From contig NZ_CP080521.1 of the NCBI RefSeq assembly GCF_019468565.1, positions 4,278,001-4,342,000 on the forward strand: a stretch of 64,000 nucleotides of DNA, written 5' to 3'. Both the position numbers and the translations under genes were made by a program. This document shows, piece after piece, positions 31,819 through 40,561 of this stretch; the stretch's first letter is position 1; each line of letters begins with the position of its first letter. The notes beneath the pieces were generated by a model. It ran no database searches, was not told where the DNA came from, and saw only the letters and a program-made list of their open reading frames with translations. The DNA is from Pseudonocardia sp. DSM 110487. Its GTDB lineage: Bacteria; Actinomycetota; Actinomycetes; Mycobacteriales; Pseudonocardiaceae.

Positions 31819-33041
31819 GGACGCTGCCTTCGAGCGATTGGTGGGTGGTCGTCGGCGGGTCGGTCCTGCTCACCCTGCAGAACGGTCTGATCATCAGCGC
31901 GTTCGGCGCCTACCTCGTGGTGATCACGGCCGACACCGGCTGGGCGCCGGGGGTGATCGCGCTCGGCTACGCGATCGTCCAGCTCGGCAACGGCTTCCTC
32001 TCGCCGCTCACCGGGTGGTTCTGCGACCGGGTGGGGGTGCGCGCGGTGGCCCGGGTGGGAACGGTCGTCACGGCGGCGGGCTTCGCCGTGGCTTCCGCCG
32101 TGACCGACGCGTCGCATTTCGTCGGCGCGGTCGTCGTGATCGCGCTGGGGTGCTCGGCGGCGGGCATCACGCCGCTGACCGTTGCGGTGGTGCAGACGAT
32201 GACCGAGCGCCGCACCCTGGCCCTTGGGCTCCTCCCGACCGGGATCGCGCTCGGCGGGCTGGCCGTGCCGCTCGTGACGTGGGCGCTGGACGGAACGGGC
32301 TGGCGTGCCACGTTCCTCGGCGTGGCGATCGTGATCTTCGTGGTCGGCCTGGTGGCGAGCTCGGCCCTGCCGGCCGACCGGAGCCGCCCCCGATCCGAGG
32401 CGGCGTCCGGCGATCCCGCGGCATACGGCGCGGCCACCGCCATGCGGACTTCCGCGTTCTGGCTGCTCGTCGCGGGACACGGCACGGCACTGGTCGCGGT
32501 CAGCGCCGTGAGCCTGCACCTGGTGCCGCTGATGACCCACGATCACGGCATCCCGCTGGCGACGGCCGGTCTCACGGTCGCGGTGATGTCGACGGCGCAG
32601 CTGCTCGGCCAGGTCGCGACCGGTGTGATCGCCGATCGCCTCGACAAGCGCCTGCTCGCCGCCGCGTGCATGGTCGTGCAAACCGGCGTGCTGGTCGCGT
32701 TCGCGACCGTGTCCGGCGTCGGGCTCGTCGTGGCGGCGGCGGTCGTCCACGGGATCGCATGGGGGCTGCGCGGCCCGGTGATGACCGCGTTGCGCGCGGA
32801 CTACTTCGGCGTCGGCTCGTTCGGCACGATCATGGGCTGGTCGGCGGGGTTCGTCTCGATCGGGCTGGTGGTCGGGCCGCTGCTCGTCACCGCGGTCGCC
32901 GGCGGCACGGGTGGCTACCCGGCGGCCTTCCTCGTGCTGGCCGCGGTGACCGCCGCAGGCGCGATCGCGTTCCTGGTGCTGCGGCGGCCGCGCGACCCGG
33001 TGCCCGGGCTCGCGCGGCCGCGCTGTGGTGAGGCCGGGTGA
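31815..33041 (+). CDS. MFS transporter
   Basis: A membrane transporter of 408 residues with twelve hydrophobic helices and the loop motif GWFCDRVGVRAVARVG, with a second-half counterpart GVIADRLDKRLL. The size and lack of a long central loop resemble monocarboxylate-type (MCT/OFA) carriers. GTG 31815 overlaps the ligase stop, so it is the last gene of the operon. It may be a second uptake route beside the ABC importer or export a product. Confidence 0.88.
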   Translation: MRTLPSSDWWVVVGGSVLLTLQNGLIISAFGAYLVVITADTGWAPGVIALGYAIVQLGNGFLSPLTGWFCDRVGVRAVARVGTVVTAAGFAVASAVTDASHFVGAVVVIALGCSAAGITPLTVAVVQTMTERRTLALGLLPTGIALGGLAVPLVTWALDGTGWRATFLGVAIVIFVVGLVASSALPADRSRPRSEAASGDPAAYGAATAMRTSAFWLLVAGHGTALVAVSAVSLHLVPLMTHDHGIPLATAGLTVAVMSTAQLLGQVATGVIADRLDKRLLAAACMVVQTGVLVAFATVSGVGLVVAAAVVHGIAWGLRGPVMTALRADYFGVGSFGTIMGWSAGFVSIGLVVGPLLVTAVAGGTGGYPAAFLVLAAVTAAGAIAFLVLRRPRDPVPGLARPRCGEAG

Positions 33042-33065
33042 CGGTGTCCGGCGGTCGTGACGTGC

Positions 33066-34280
33066 TCAGGGGACCTGCATGGTGGTCCCCGTCCCGCCGG
33101 TGAAGATCCGCACGTCCACCGGCCCGTCGGCGCGCAGCATGCAGAGCGCGAAGCCGTTCTGAACCGTGCAGGTCGTTCCCGAGCCGGTCGTCCCCGGCTG
33201 AGGCGCGGTGGCGATCTCGATCCGCTCGACGCCCGGTGCGACCTGCACGAGCGCGACGACCAGGCCGTCGCGGCGGAGGGAGGTGACCATGCCGCTCGCC
33301 ACGGGCGGGTCCGGCACGAGTGGGCCGTCGGCGCCGACCAGGCCGCCCGCGCCGCCGTCGTAGCAGAACGCAGCCCGTTCCCCGCTCACGCGACCGACGA
33401 CCGCGGCAGGCGTGCCTTCGTACGCCTCCTGGGTCAGGACCGTCTCGTGTGGCGTGCCCGTTCGTTCCTCCACGGGCAAGAGCCGGCGCGCGAGGCAGGC
33501 CGTCAGCCTGACGCTCTGCTCGGCCCTCAGTCGTGCCGCCTCCGCGGCCTCCTGGCTCCCCTGCGGCGGCGGCCCCGGATCCGGGATCGGCCGGTCCTGA
33601 ACCGTGATCCCGACGCTCTCGGGTTCCGGTGCCGGCCCGTCGTACGACCCGGGCACGACGATCCGCCGCACCGGTCCGCCCACCACCCACGGACTGATGC
33701 TGATGATCTGCACCGGCGCTCGCGAGCTCTGGGTGCGACCGTCGTCGAAGCCCACCTCGACCGCGAGTCGTTGCTGGTTGAACAGGACGAACTCGAACCC
33801 GGTGAGCTGGGCGATCTGGATCGCCCCTGCGGGCTCGCCTCCGACCGTGGAGACCCACACGAAGTAGCGGTCCGGGTGGCAGGCGAACGAGCCGTTGATC
33901 ACGAGAGCGATGCCCGGATCGTCTTCCTCGGTTGTGTCGTCGGGCATCGGCAGTACGTCGGTGATGCGCCATTCCACGGGTGGCGGGTAGTTGCCGCGCG
34001 ATTCGGATTCGGTGACGGCCGCGGCGCAGCGGCTGAGCGCCTCGGCGACCGCGGGGTCGTCCTGGGGGGCGGCGCTCTCCTGCTGAACTGCGGATCCGCC
34101 CCCGCCGGTCATGGTGACCGCCGCGGTGACCGCCACCGTCGTCGCCACCGCGACCGCCGCCGCGACGAGGGGCGCGAAGCGCCGCCGCGGAGACCGCGTC
34201 CCGGCGAGGACGGTCCGCAGGACGCGCTCGCGCACGTCGTCCGGCAGCGGCGGGGCGGGCGGGAGCTGCAGCTCGTTCAT
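33066..34280 (-). CDS. Membrane-anchored partner of the ECF sigma factor (putative anti-sigma factor)
   Basis: A protein of 404 residues with a short cytosolic amino end (MNELQLPPAPPLPDDVRERVL), one transmembrane helix near residues 38-60 (FAPLVAAAVAVATTVAVTAAV) and a large extracytoplasmic region with no recognised domain. It overlaps the sigma gene by ATGA, the standard arrangement of ECF sigma/anti-sigma pairs. There is no zinc-binding HxxxCxxC motif, so it is not a ZAS-type anti-sigma factor. An anti-sigma role is inferred from context and topology only. Confidence 0.72.
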   Translation of the reverse strand: MNELQLPPAPPLPDDVRERVLRTVLAGTRSPRRRFAPLVAAAVAVATTVAVTAAVTMTGGGGSAVQQESAAPQDDPAVAEALSRCAAAVTESESRGNYPPPVEWRITDVLPMPDDTTEEDDPGIALVINGSFACHPDRYFVWVSTVGGEPAGAIQIAQLTGFEFVLFNQQRLAVEVGFDDGRTQSSRAPVQIISISPWVVGGPVRRIVVPGSYDGPAPEPESVGITVQDRPIPDPGPPPQGSQEAAEAARLRAEQSVRLTACLARRLLPVEERTGTPHETVLTQEAYEGTPAAVVGRVSGERAAFCYDGGAGGLVGADGPLVPDPPVASGMVTSLRRDGLVVALVQVAPGVERIEIATAPQPGTTGSGTTCTVQNGFALCMLRADGPVDVRIFTGGTGTTMQVP

Positions 34281-34867
34281 CGGACCTCCTCGGGCACGAC
34301 GGTGCGCAGGGTGGCGCGGGCGCGGTGGACGCGGGAGCGCAGCGTCGCCTCGGGCACCCCGAGCACGTCCGCCGCATCCGCGTAGGAGACGTCGCCGACC
34401 AGACACAGCGCGACGGCCTCGCGCTGCGAAGCGGGCAGCTCGGCAACGGCCGCGAGCACCTGGCGCGCGCGGCGGCGGTCGTCGAGCGAGGCCACGACGG
34501 TGTCGGAGTGGTCGACGACGTGCGGTGCGGGGCCGACCCGCCGCAGCAGCCGGTGCCTGCGGTGCGCCCGTCGCCATTCCGTGCGGGCCTCGTTGCCGGC
34601 CACCGCGAGCAGCCACGCGCGCAGGGAACCGCCCGCGAGCTGCACCTCCCGCCTGCGGCGCCATGTGGTCAGGAACGTCGCGGCGAGGACGTCCTCGGCC
34701 GCCGTCGGGGAGCCGGTCAACCGGTGGGCGTGGCGCCAGACCGGGTCGGCATGGCGGTGGTACAGCTCGGCGAATGCGTCGGGGTCGCCGTCGCGCGCCG
34801 CGGCCCACAGCGCGACGTCCTCGTCCGGCGGCGCTGTCGCGGCCGGCGCCCCCTCACTGGTCGTCAT
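34277..34867 (-). CDS. ECF subfamily RNA polymerase sigma factor
   Basis: A sigma-70 family protein of 196 residues. Region 2 is at residues 30-95 (FAELYHRHADPVWRHAHRLTGS, given in part, and AAEDVLAATFLTTWRRR) and region 4 at residues 135-190 (LPASQREAVALCLVGDVSY, then LGVPEATLRSRVHRARATL). Region 3 is missing, as in all ECF factors. It is followed by a membrane protein that probably holds it inactive. The regulon and signal are unknown. Confidence 0.92.
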   Translation of the reverse strand: MTTSEGAPAATAPPDEDVALWAAARDGDPDAFAELYHRHADPVWRHAHRLTGSPTAAEDVLAATFLTTWRRRREVQLAGGSLRAWLLAVAGNEARTEWRRAHRRHRLLRRVGPAPHVVDHSDTVVASLDDRRRARQVLAAVAELPASQREAVALCLVGDVSYADAADVLGVPEATLRSRVHRARATLRTVVPEEVR

Positions 34868-34959
34868 ACCCGATCATTGCCGGCACGGCCCTCGCCGTTG
34901 CATCCGGTCGGCGGCACGTTCCCGCCTGGGACATGGCCGGCTCGACCACGCCGCTCGGG

Positions 34960-35655
34960 TCAGACCGGATCCCCGAACGTCACCGTGACCTGCTCGTACC
35001 CGAGCGAGCGCGCCAGCGACGTCAGCATGTCGCGGGTGTTGGTCTCGGCGCGGGCGACGAGGTCGCTCTGCCGTGCCGACTCGTCCAGCTTCCGCGCGGC
35101 CAGCCGGTAGAGCTCCTCGTCGCGGACGGGGTTGTTGTTGATGATGCCCGCCAGCCGCTCGACGATGCCCCGGTCACGGCCGACCACCCGGGTGGCTGCC
35201 GGGTCGAGGGTGGCAGGCGCCAGCCGCGCCGCCGGCAACGTGAAGGTGACGGCACGCTGGTCGGCCGACGCGGTCACCCGATCCGGCCCGAGACCCGAGA
35301 AGTCGACCGTGGCGTCGACGTGGCCGGTGGCGAACAGCGTGGTGCGCTCGCCGCTGATCAACGCGGGGACGTGCGGTGTGTCGCGTTCGATGTCGACGAG
35401 CACCTGGAACGCGCCGGTGGCGGCGTGGTACTCGGAGATGTCGGTCAGCGCGGTCAACAGCGGAGCCGGGCCGCGGTCAACGGTCTGCGGCGCGAAGGTG
35501 GCGGACAGGGCAGGGAACAGCCCCGCGAACTGCGCGCCGAGCGGCAGGGCGATCGCCAGTGCGGCGACGGCCGCGATGAGCTTGAGCGGAGAGCGACGGC
35601 GCCGCAGCCGGCCGGTCCATCTCCTGGTGTCGGACTCGAGCAGTTGGTGCGCCAT
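34960..35655 (-). CDS. DUF4230 domain-containing membrane protein
   Basis: A protein of 231 residues with one amino-terminal helix (residues 25-45, LIAAVAALAIALPLGAQFAG) and an exported domain of the DUF4230 type, including FQVLVDIERD, TTLFATGHVDATVDFSGL and VGRDRGIVERLAG. GGAGAG precedes ATG 35655. The function of DUF4230 is unknown. It lies 92 bp upstream of the ECF sigma gene on the same strand and may be cotranscribed. Confidence 0.83.
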   Translation of the reverse strand: MAHQLLESDTRRWTGRLRRRRSPLKLIAAVAALAIALPLGAQFAGLFPALSATFAPQTVDRGPAPLLTALTDISEYHAATGAFQVLVDIERDTPHVPALISGERTTLFATGHVDATVDFSGLGPDRVTASADQRAVTFTLPAARLAPATLDPAATRVVGRDRGIVERLAGIINNNPVRDEELYRLAARKLDESARQSDLVARAETNTRDMLTSLARSLGYEQVTVTFGDPV

Positions 35656-35732
35656 GCGAATCTCTCCGGGGGTCGAGCTCCTGTCCCCGAGGAGAACACG
35701 CCCCGTGACCGGTCTGTGTCAAGGGGTACGGC

Positions 35733-36461
35733 TCAGGTCGTGCGCACCCGGAACCCGCGCCACCGCGCGCTCAGGCCCTGACCGCCGAGCGAGCGGCTGC
35801 GACCGTCCCGGATCGGGAGCTGCGTCCAGATCCCGATCCCGATGCGGACGCGTTCGGGGATGAACGTGCCACCCGCCTGGTAGACGGTGTGGCCGTCGAC
35901 CAGCCACGTCGCGGTCGAGCTCTTCCGGTCGAGCGTGATCTCGCATGCGCGGAGCCGGGTGAAGTCGTCGTCGAAGTCCTCGTACGGCGACTCGACCACG
36001 TGGTAGAAGGGATCGGCCGTCCCCCACGAACCGAGCAGCTCGTGCAGCGCGAGCACACGGGTGGACGTGCCGCAGACGGCGAACACGCGCTTGCTGGCCT
36101 CGAAGTCGAAGACGTGGAAGGCGGCCATTCCCCGCCGGTAGTCCTCCGGCGCGCCGCCGATGTTCTCGACCGCCATGTCCGCGGCGAACGTCGCGGGTCG
36201 ATCGGGCAGCAGCTCGAACTCACCGGTCGAGAAGACGAGGTACTTGGGGCTGTCCGCGGGCTGGAAGCTGTCGTGCGCCAGCGAGAACCGGGGGATCGTC
36301 ACCCGGACCTCGCCCGCACCGACGGTCAGTTCCGCGCCGGGATCCAGCGGGATGTGGTCACCGCCCGTCGGGAGCGGCAGGCGCGCCGGGCTCCAACGGG
36401 CGGGGTCGAGGCCCGGCCCGTCGAGTTCGTCGTAGGTGACGAAGCCGTCCTGTGCCGACAT
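35733..36461 (-). CDS. DUF6081 family protein
   Basis: A soluble protein of 242 residues starting MSAQDGFVTYDELDGPGLDP. The fold appears to be a beta-sandwich of the glycosidase-like (concanavalin) kind, judging by segments such as FSTGEFELLP, FHVFDFEASKRVFAV and ATWLVDGHTVYQAGG. I chose ATG 36461 because of a strong GGAGAGGAG site. No signal peptide. The family has no established function that I know; assignment to DUF6081 is from memory. Confidence 0.75.
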   Translation of the reverse strand: MSAQDGFVTYDELDGPGLDPARWSPARLPLPTGGDHIPLDPGAELTVGAGEVRVTIPRFSLAHDSFQPADSPKYLVFSTGEFELLPDRPATFAADMAVENIGGAPEDYRRGMAAFHVFDFEASKRVFAVCGTSTRVLALHELLGSWGTADPFYHVVESPYEDFDDDFTRLRACEITLDRKSSTATWLVDGHTVYQAGGTFIPERVRIGIGIWTQLPIRDGRSRSLGGQGLSARWRGFRVRTT

Positions 36462-36527
36462 GATGATCTCCTCTCCTTTCGTTGTGGGCTCTCGAAGGGA
36501 AGACCCGTGGCGGCACGCGGACGTGAC

Positions 36528-36626
36528 ATGGACGATCGTGACCGGCTGGCGGACCGGTTCCAGGAGCTGCGGCCCCGGCTGCTGGCCGTCGCCTACCGCC
36601 TGCTGGGCTCCACGAGCGAGGCCGAT
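36528..36626 (+). pseudogene. Remnant of an ECF sigma factor gene (first 33 codons)
   Basis: ATG 36528 opens a frame reading MDDRDRLADRFQELRPRLLA followed by VAYRLLGSTSEAD, which is the region 2 start of SigJ-type ECF sigma factors. Family members continue with AEDAVQE; here the similarity ends abruptly at 36626. The rest of the gene has been deleted. Confidence 0.65.
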
Positions 36627-36854
36627 TATCACCCCCGCGGGCTGACCCGTCGGCCACGGCGAGAGCGGCATCGGGCGACAGGCGCGAGTGGGTCGAACGG
36701 CGCAGCCGCTCACACCTAGCGACCGAGAGTGCCGTTCGCTCCACCTCGGAGGCGCGAGCGGGCGCGCCACTGGCTCCTTCCACCTCGGCCACCATCCATC
36801 CACAGATCCGATGACCACCCGGTCGGATGCCCGGGGCGGGGTGAGCATCACCGC
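36627..36854. other. Intergenic stretch holding composite repeat copy 1
   Basis: Between the sigma remnant and the AbiEi-like gene. No coding signal is seen. It contains the composite repeat at 36713-36745 listed separately. Confidence 0.5.
36713..36745 (+). repeat. Composite repeat, copy 1 (left of AbiEi-like gene)
   Basis: CACCTAGCGACC (36713-36724) is followed directly by GAGA and GTGCCGTTCGCTCCACC (36729-36745). The same two modules occur on the other side of the AbiEi-like gene, with the first module in reverse complement and the second in the same orientation with one mismatch. Confidence 0.6.
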
Positions 36855-37831
36855 ATGCCTCGACGCTCCAACGACGTCCGCTACCGCGAGCTCACCCATC
36901 TCAACGGCGCCGTCGTCGTCCGTACCCATGACCTGCAGGCGAACGGGATCAGCCGCGGGACGATCACGCGACGCACGCGGCCGGGCGGGCCATGGCGCCC
37001 GCTCATGCCCGCGATCGTGCTCCTGCACAACGGCCCACCCACCCGCGACGACATGCGCCGGGCCGCGTTGCTCCACACCGGCCAGGGTGCGGTCCTCACC
37101 GGGTGCGACGCGCTGGACCTGCACGGCATGAGGCGGATGCCGCCACCGACCGGCCTGATCCACATGCTGATCCCCGCGGACCGTCGTCGCGTCGGGGCCG
37201 GCAAGCTACTGGTCGAACGCACCGACCGGCTTCCCGTACCGGCGCCGGGGGAGTGGCCGCTCGCGCCGATCGAACGCGCTGCCCTCGACCTCGTGCGGCG
37301 CATCCGCGACCGTGACGTGGTGCGGTCCGTCCTGGCAGAGGTCGTGCAGCGTCGACGCACCACTCCCGCCCGGCTCGTCGCCGAGCTCGAGGCGGGCAGC
37401 GATCGCGGTTCGGCCCTCCCGCGCGAGGTCCTCGCGGCGGTCAGCGACGGCATCCGATCCGTCGCCGAGGCCAGGGAGCTGCTCCGCCGAAGTGGCCTGC
37501 CCGAGCCATGTGGAACGCCCGCCTCGTCGATGGCCGCACCGGCAGGCTCATCGCCGTCGCCGATGCCTGGTTCGACGAGGTCGCGTTGGCGTGGGAGATC
37601 GACTCCTACGAGTTCCACCTGAGCCCGGCCGACTACGAGCGCACGCTGGAGCGGAGGGTGGCGATGACAGCAGTGGGCATCGCGGTGGTAGCGCATTCGC
37701 CGAAGCGGATCATCGACCACGGCACGAGGGTCCTACAGGACCTGAGGAACAACATGAGAGCGGCAGAGTCGCGCCCCCGCCCCCCGATCATCGCGATCCC
37801 GCCCGGAGCGAATGGCCCACCGGGTCGCTAG
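36855..37831 (+). pseudogene. AbiEi-type antitoxin-domain / DUF559-like protein, frameshifted
   Basis: The first frame (ATG 36855) encodes an AbiEi-like winged-helix start (LTHLNGAVVVRTHDLQANGI, SRGTITRRTRPGGPWRPLMP) and continues to LLRRSGLPEP. Near 37503-37510 the frame moves by one base, and the second half (from 37508) reads WNARLVDGRTGRLIAVADAW then ALAWEIDSYEFHLSPADYER and VGIAVVAHSPKRI, the nuclease-like carboxyl domain of the same actinobacterial family. Joined, they give a normal full-length protein of about 325 residues. No cognate AbiEii toxin gene is adjacent. Either a recent inactivation or an assembly error. Confidence 0.75.
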
Positions 37832-37860
37832 GTGCGAGCAGATGTGCCGCTCGCTCCACC
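37823..37860 (+). repeat. Composite repeat, copy 2 (right of AbiEi-like gene)
   Basis: GGTCGCTAGGTG (37823-37834) is the exact reverse complement of the first module of copy 1. GTGCCGCTCGCTCCACC (37844-37860) repeats its second module with one change. The copy also contains a GCGAGC/GCTCGC inverted repeat (37834-37839 region to 37849-37854). Confidence 0.6.
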
Positions 37861-37898
37861 GGGCTATGTTCGGTGAGCAGACAGCAGCCGGGGGTCGC

Positions 37899-38982
37899 AT
37901 GAGCGGGTACGCACGCCCCGCGCAGTGGCCGGACGTCGATCTCGTCGACACCGACGTGCACATCACCCCGCGCTCGATCGCGTCGCTCACGCCGTACCTG
38001 CCCGCCCGGTGGCGCGACTACGTCCGGGAGAGCGGTATCGAGGGCCTCGAGTCCGACCTCTACCCGCCGCGATCGCCGCTCTCGGCGATCCCCGGCTCCC
38101 GCCCCGCCGACGGGCCGCCCGGGTCCGATCCCGGCCTGCTGCGCACGCAGCTCCTCGACCCGTGGCGCACCCGGCTCGCGATAACCCACTGCATCTACGG
38201 CGTCGACGGCATCCACAAACCCCGACTGGGCCGTCGCGATGGCGCGGGCCGTCAACGACTGGCAGCACGCGGAGTGGCTTGCCGGCGAGCCCCGGCTGCG
38301 TGGGTCCGTCGTCGTGGCGAACCAGGACCCCGAGCGGGCGGCGGCGGAGATCGATCGGGTCGGCGAGCTGCCGGAGTTCGTCCAGGTCCTGATGCCGGTG
38401 CGGGCCCGTGCCCCGCTGGGCAGCCGCGCCTACTGGCCGATCTACGAGGCCGCCCAGCGTCATGAGCTCGCGATCGGTGTCTACGCCGGTGGCGCGAGCG
38501 GCAACCCGATCACGCCCGTCGGGGCGCCGAGCTACTACCTCGAGGAGTACGTCCTCCTGGCCCAGGTGTTCCAGGCGCAGCTGGTGAGCCTGGTCAGCGA
38601 GGGCGTGCTCGTGCGGTTCCCCGACCTGCGGATCGTGCTCATCGAGGCCGGGTTCACGTGGCTCCCGCCGCTGATGTGGCGGTTCGACAAGAACTGGAAG
38701 GGCCTGCGCCGTGAGATCCCGTGGGTGGACCGGCTGCCGTCCGAGATCATCCGCGAGTCCGTCCGGATCACGGCACAACCCCTCGACGAGCCGGACGAGC
38801 CGGACCGGCTGCTGGAGGTCATCGACCGGCTCGGGAGCGACCGGATGCTCATGTTCTCCACCGACTACCCGCACCACCAGTTCGACGACCCCGTCCGGTC
38901 CGCACCGATCGGGCTCGCAGACGAGGCCATGACCCGGTTCCTCGGGCGCAACGCGCTCGATGCCTACCGCCTCGGGGAGTGA
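37899..38982 (+). pseudogene. Amidohydrolase family protein (ACMSD-like), frameshifted
   Basis: The first part from ATG 37899 has the metal-binding start VDLVDTDVHITPRS and runs to YGVDGIH. One extra base in the run at 38217-38223 (AAACCCC) shifts the frame. The second part (in frame with ATG 38239) continues NPDWAVAMARAVNDWQHAEW and ends with the catalytic FSTDYPHHQFDDP. Removing one base restores a 360-residue protein collinear with its neighbour at 38989, a tandem paralogue. The lesion is in a homopolymer, so a sequencing error is possible. Confidence 0.8.
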
Positions 38983-38988
38983 TCGCAC

Positions 38989-40047
38989 ATGTCCCGGCCG
39001 CGCCCGCCCCTCGTCGACTGCGACATCCACAACGAGCTCGCCCCCGGCTCGCTGCGCCCGTACCTGCCCCGGCGGTGGCGCGAGTACGACGAGACCTACG
39101 GCAACCGGGGCGACGGCGGCTCCTCCTACCCGAAGGGAGCGCCGCGGGCGGCGCGCACCGACGCGTGGCCACCGTCGGGGCTGCCGGCGGGCGGCGACCT
39201 CGACTTCATGCGTGAGCAGCTCCTCGACGCCCACGACGTCCGCTACGGGATCCTCAACTGCCTCAGCAAGGCCAACCGGCAGCAGAACCCGGAGTACGCG
39301 GCGGCGCTCTGCCGCGCCGTCAACGAGTGGCAGGTCGAGGAGTGGCTGGAGAAGGAGCCGCGATTGCGGGCCGGGATCACCGTCCCGTACGAGGAGCCCG
39401 CGCTCGCGGTCGACGAGATCGACCGGGCCGCCGCCCACCCCGGTTTCGTGCAGGTGCTGCTGCTCGTCCGCACCGACGAGCCGCTCGGGCGGCGCAGGTA
39501 CTGGCCCATCTACGAGGCGGCGGTCCGCAACGGCCTGCCCGTCGGGATCCACTTCGGCGGCGGGCGCGCCAACCCGCTCACCGGATCGGGCTGGCCGTCG
39601 TTCTACATCGAGGACCACACGGCGATGGCCCAGGCCTTCCAGGCCCAGCTCGTCAGCCTCGTCGTCGAGGGCGTCTTCGAGCGGTTCCCGACGCTTGAGG
39701 TGGTGCTCATCGAGGGCGGCTTCGGCTGGGTGCCCTCGTTGATGTGGCGGATGGACAAGCACTGGACGCGGCTGCACGACGAGGTCCCGCACCTCACCCG
39801 CAGGCCGTCGGAGTACGTGCGCGACCACGTCTGGTTCACGACGCAGCCGATCGAGGAGCCACCCGACCCCCGCCATCTGCTCACCGTCTTCGACAACATG
39901 GGAGGGACCGACAAGATCCTCTTCTCCACCGACTACCCGCACTGGGACTTCGACGACCCGGACCGCGCGATCAGGGCGAGGCTCGAGCCCGAGACGCGCG
40001 CGCGGATCTTCGGCGGCAACGCCATGGCGCTGTACGGCCTCGACTGA
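38989..40047 (+). CDS. Amidohydrolase family protein (ACMSD-like TIM barrel)
   Basis: An intact enzyme of 352 residues. It begins VDCDIHNELAPGSLRPYLP with the first metal ligands, has VGIHFGGG near residue 185, VLIEGGFGWVPSLMWRMDKHW near residue 242 (given in part by key residues HW) and FSTDYPHWDFDDP near residue 307, with the conserved late aspartate. The family covers aromatic-acid decarboxylases such as gamma-resorcylate decarboxylase and hydrolases. It is a tandem paralogue of the frameshifted gene upstream and overlaps the Rieske gene by TGATG. Confidence 0.87.
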   Translation: MSRPRPPLVDCDIHNELAPGSLRPYLPRRWREYDETYGNRGDGGSSYPKGAPRAARTDAWPPSGLPAGGDLDFMREQLLDAHDVRYGILNCLSKANRQQNPEYAAALCRAVNEWQVEEWLEKEPRLRAGITVPYEEPALAVDEIDRAAAHPGFVQVLLLVRTDEPLGRRRYWPIYEAAVRNGLPVGIHFGGGRANPLTGSGWPSFYIEDHTAMAQAFQAQLVSLVVEGVFERFPTLEVVLIEGGFGWVPSLMWRMDKHWTRLHDEVPHLTRRPSEYVRDHVWFTTQPIEEPPDPRHLLTVFDNMGGTDKILFSTDYPHWDFDDPDRAIRARLEPETRARIFGGNAMALYGLD

Positions 40048-40478
40048 TGGCCGGCCACGTCGTGGGCACGACCGACGAGATCGGTCCCGGCCGGCGCAAG
40101 ATCGTCGAGATCGACGGGCGGTCGATCGGGGTCTTCAACGTGGGCGGGCGCTACTACGCCCTGCGCAACCGGTGCCCGCACGCCGGGGCCCGGCTGTGCG
40201 ACGGGGTCCTCACCGGGCTGGTCACATCGAGCTCGCCGGGGGAGTACACGTACCTGCGGGCCGGGGAGATCCTGCGCTGTCCGTGGCACGGCTGGGAGTT
40301 CGACATCGCGACAGGGCGCTCGTGGTTCGACCCGGAGCGCACCCGGGTCCGCTCCTACGAGGCGACCGTGGAACCCGCCGATGCGGATCTGTCCGACGCG
40401 GGCTACGAGCCCGGCCCGTACCGCGCCGAGCGCTACGACGTCGAGGTGCGGCGGCAGTTCGTCGTCGTGCACGTTTGA
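40047..40478 (+). CDS. Rieske (2Fe-2S) ferredoxin-like protein
   Basis: A small protein of 143 residues. Cluster ligands are CPHAGARL near residue 46 and CPWHGWEFD near residue 79. The loop between them is longer than in standard Rieske ferredoxins (about 30 residues, including a YTYLRAGEI insert). It starts by overlapping the amidohydrolase stop. It could donate electrons to an oxygenase such as the Rieske protein at 21478, or work with the adjacent amidohydrolase; neither is shown by the sequence. Confidence 0.85.
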   Translation: MAGHVVGTTDEIGPGRRKIVEIDGRSIGVFNVGGRYYALRNRCPHAGARLCDGVLTGLVTSSSPGEYTYLRAGEILRCPWHGWEFDIATGRSWFDPERTRVRSYEATVEPADADLSDAGYEPGPYRAERYDVEVRRQFVVVHV

Positions 40479-40561
40479 CCGGGACCCGGCCCGGAGGCTG
40501 CAGGGTCGACCCGGCCCGCTGCCGGGCTGACCAGCCGTCGCGAGGCCGGCCATCCTGCTGA

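Noticed and set aside
40479..40561. GC-rich repeats (GACCCGGCCCG) as a terminator between the Rieske and DMT genes
   Set aside because: The repeats are direct rather than inverted, and no convincing stem could be drawn.
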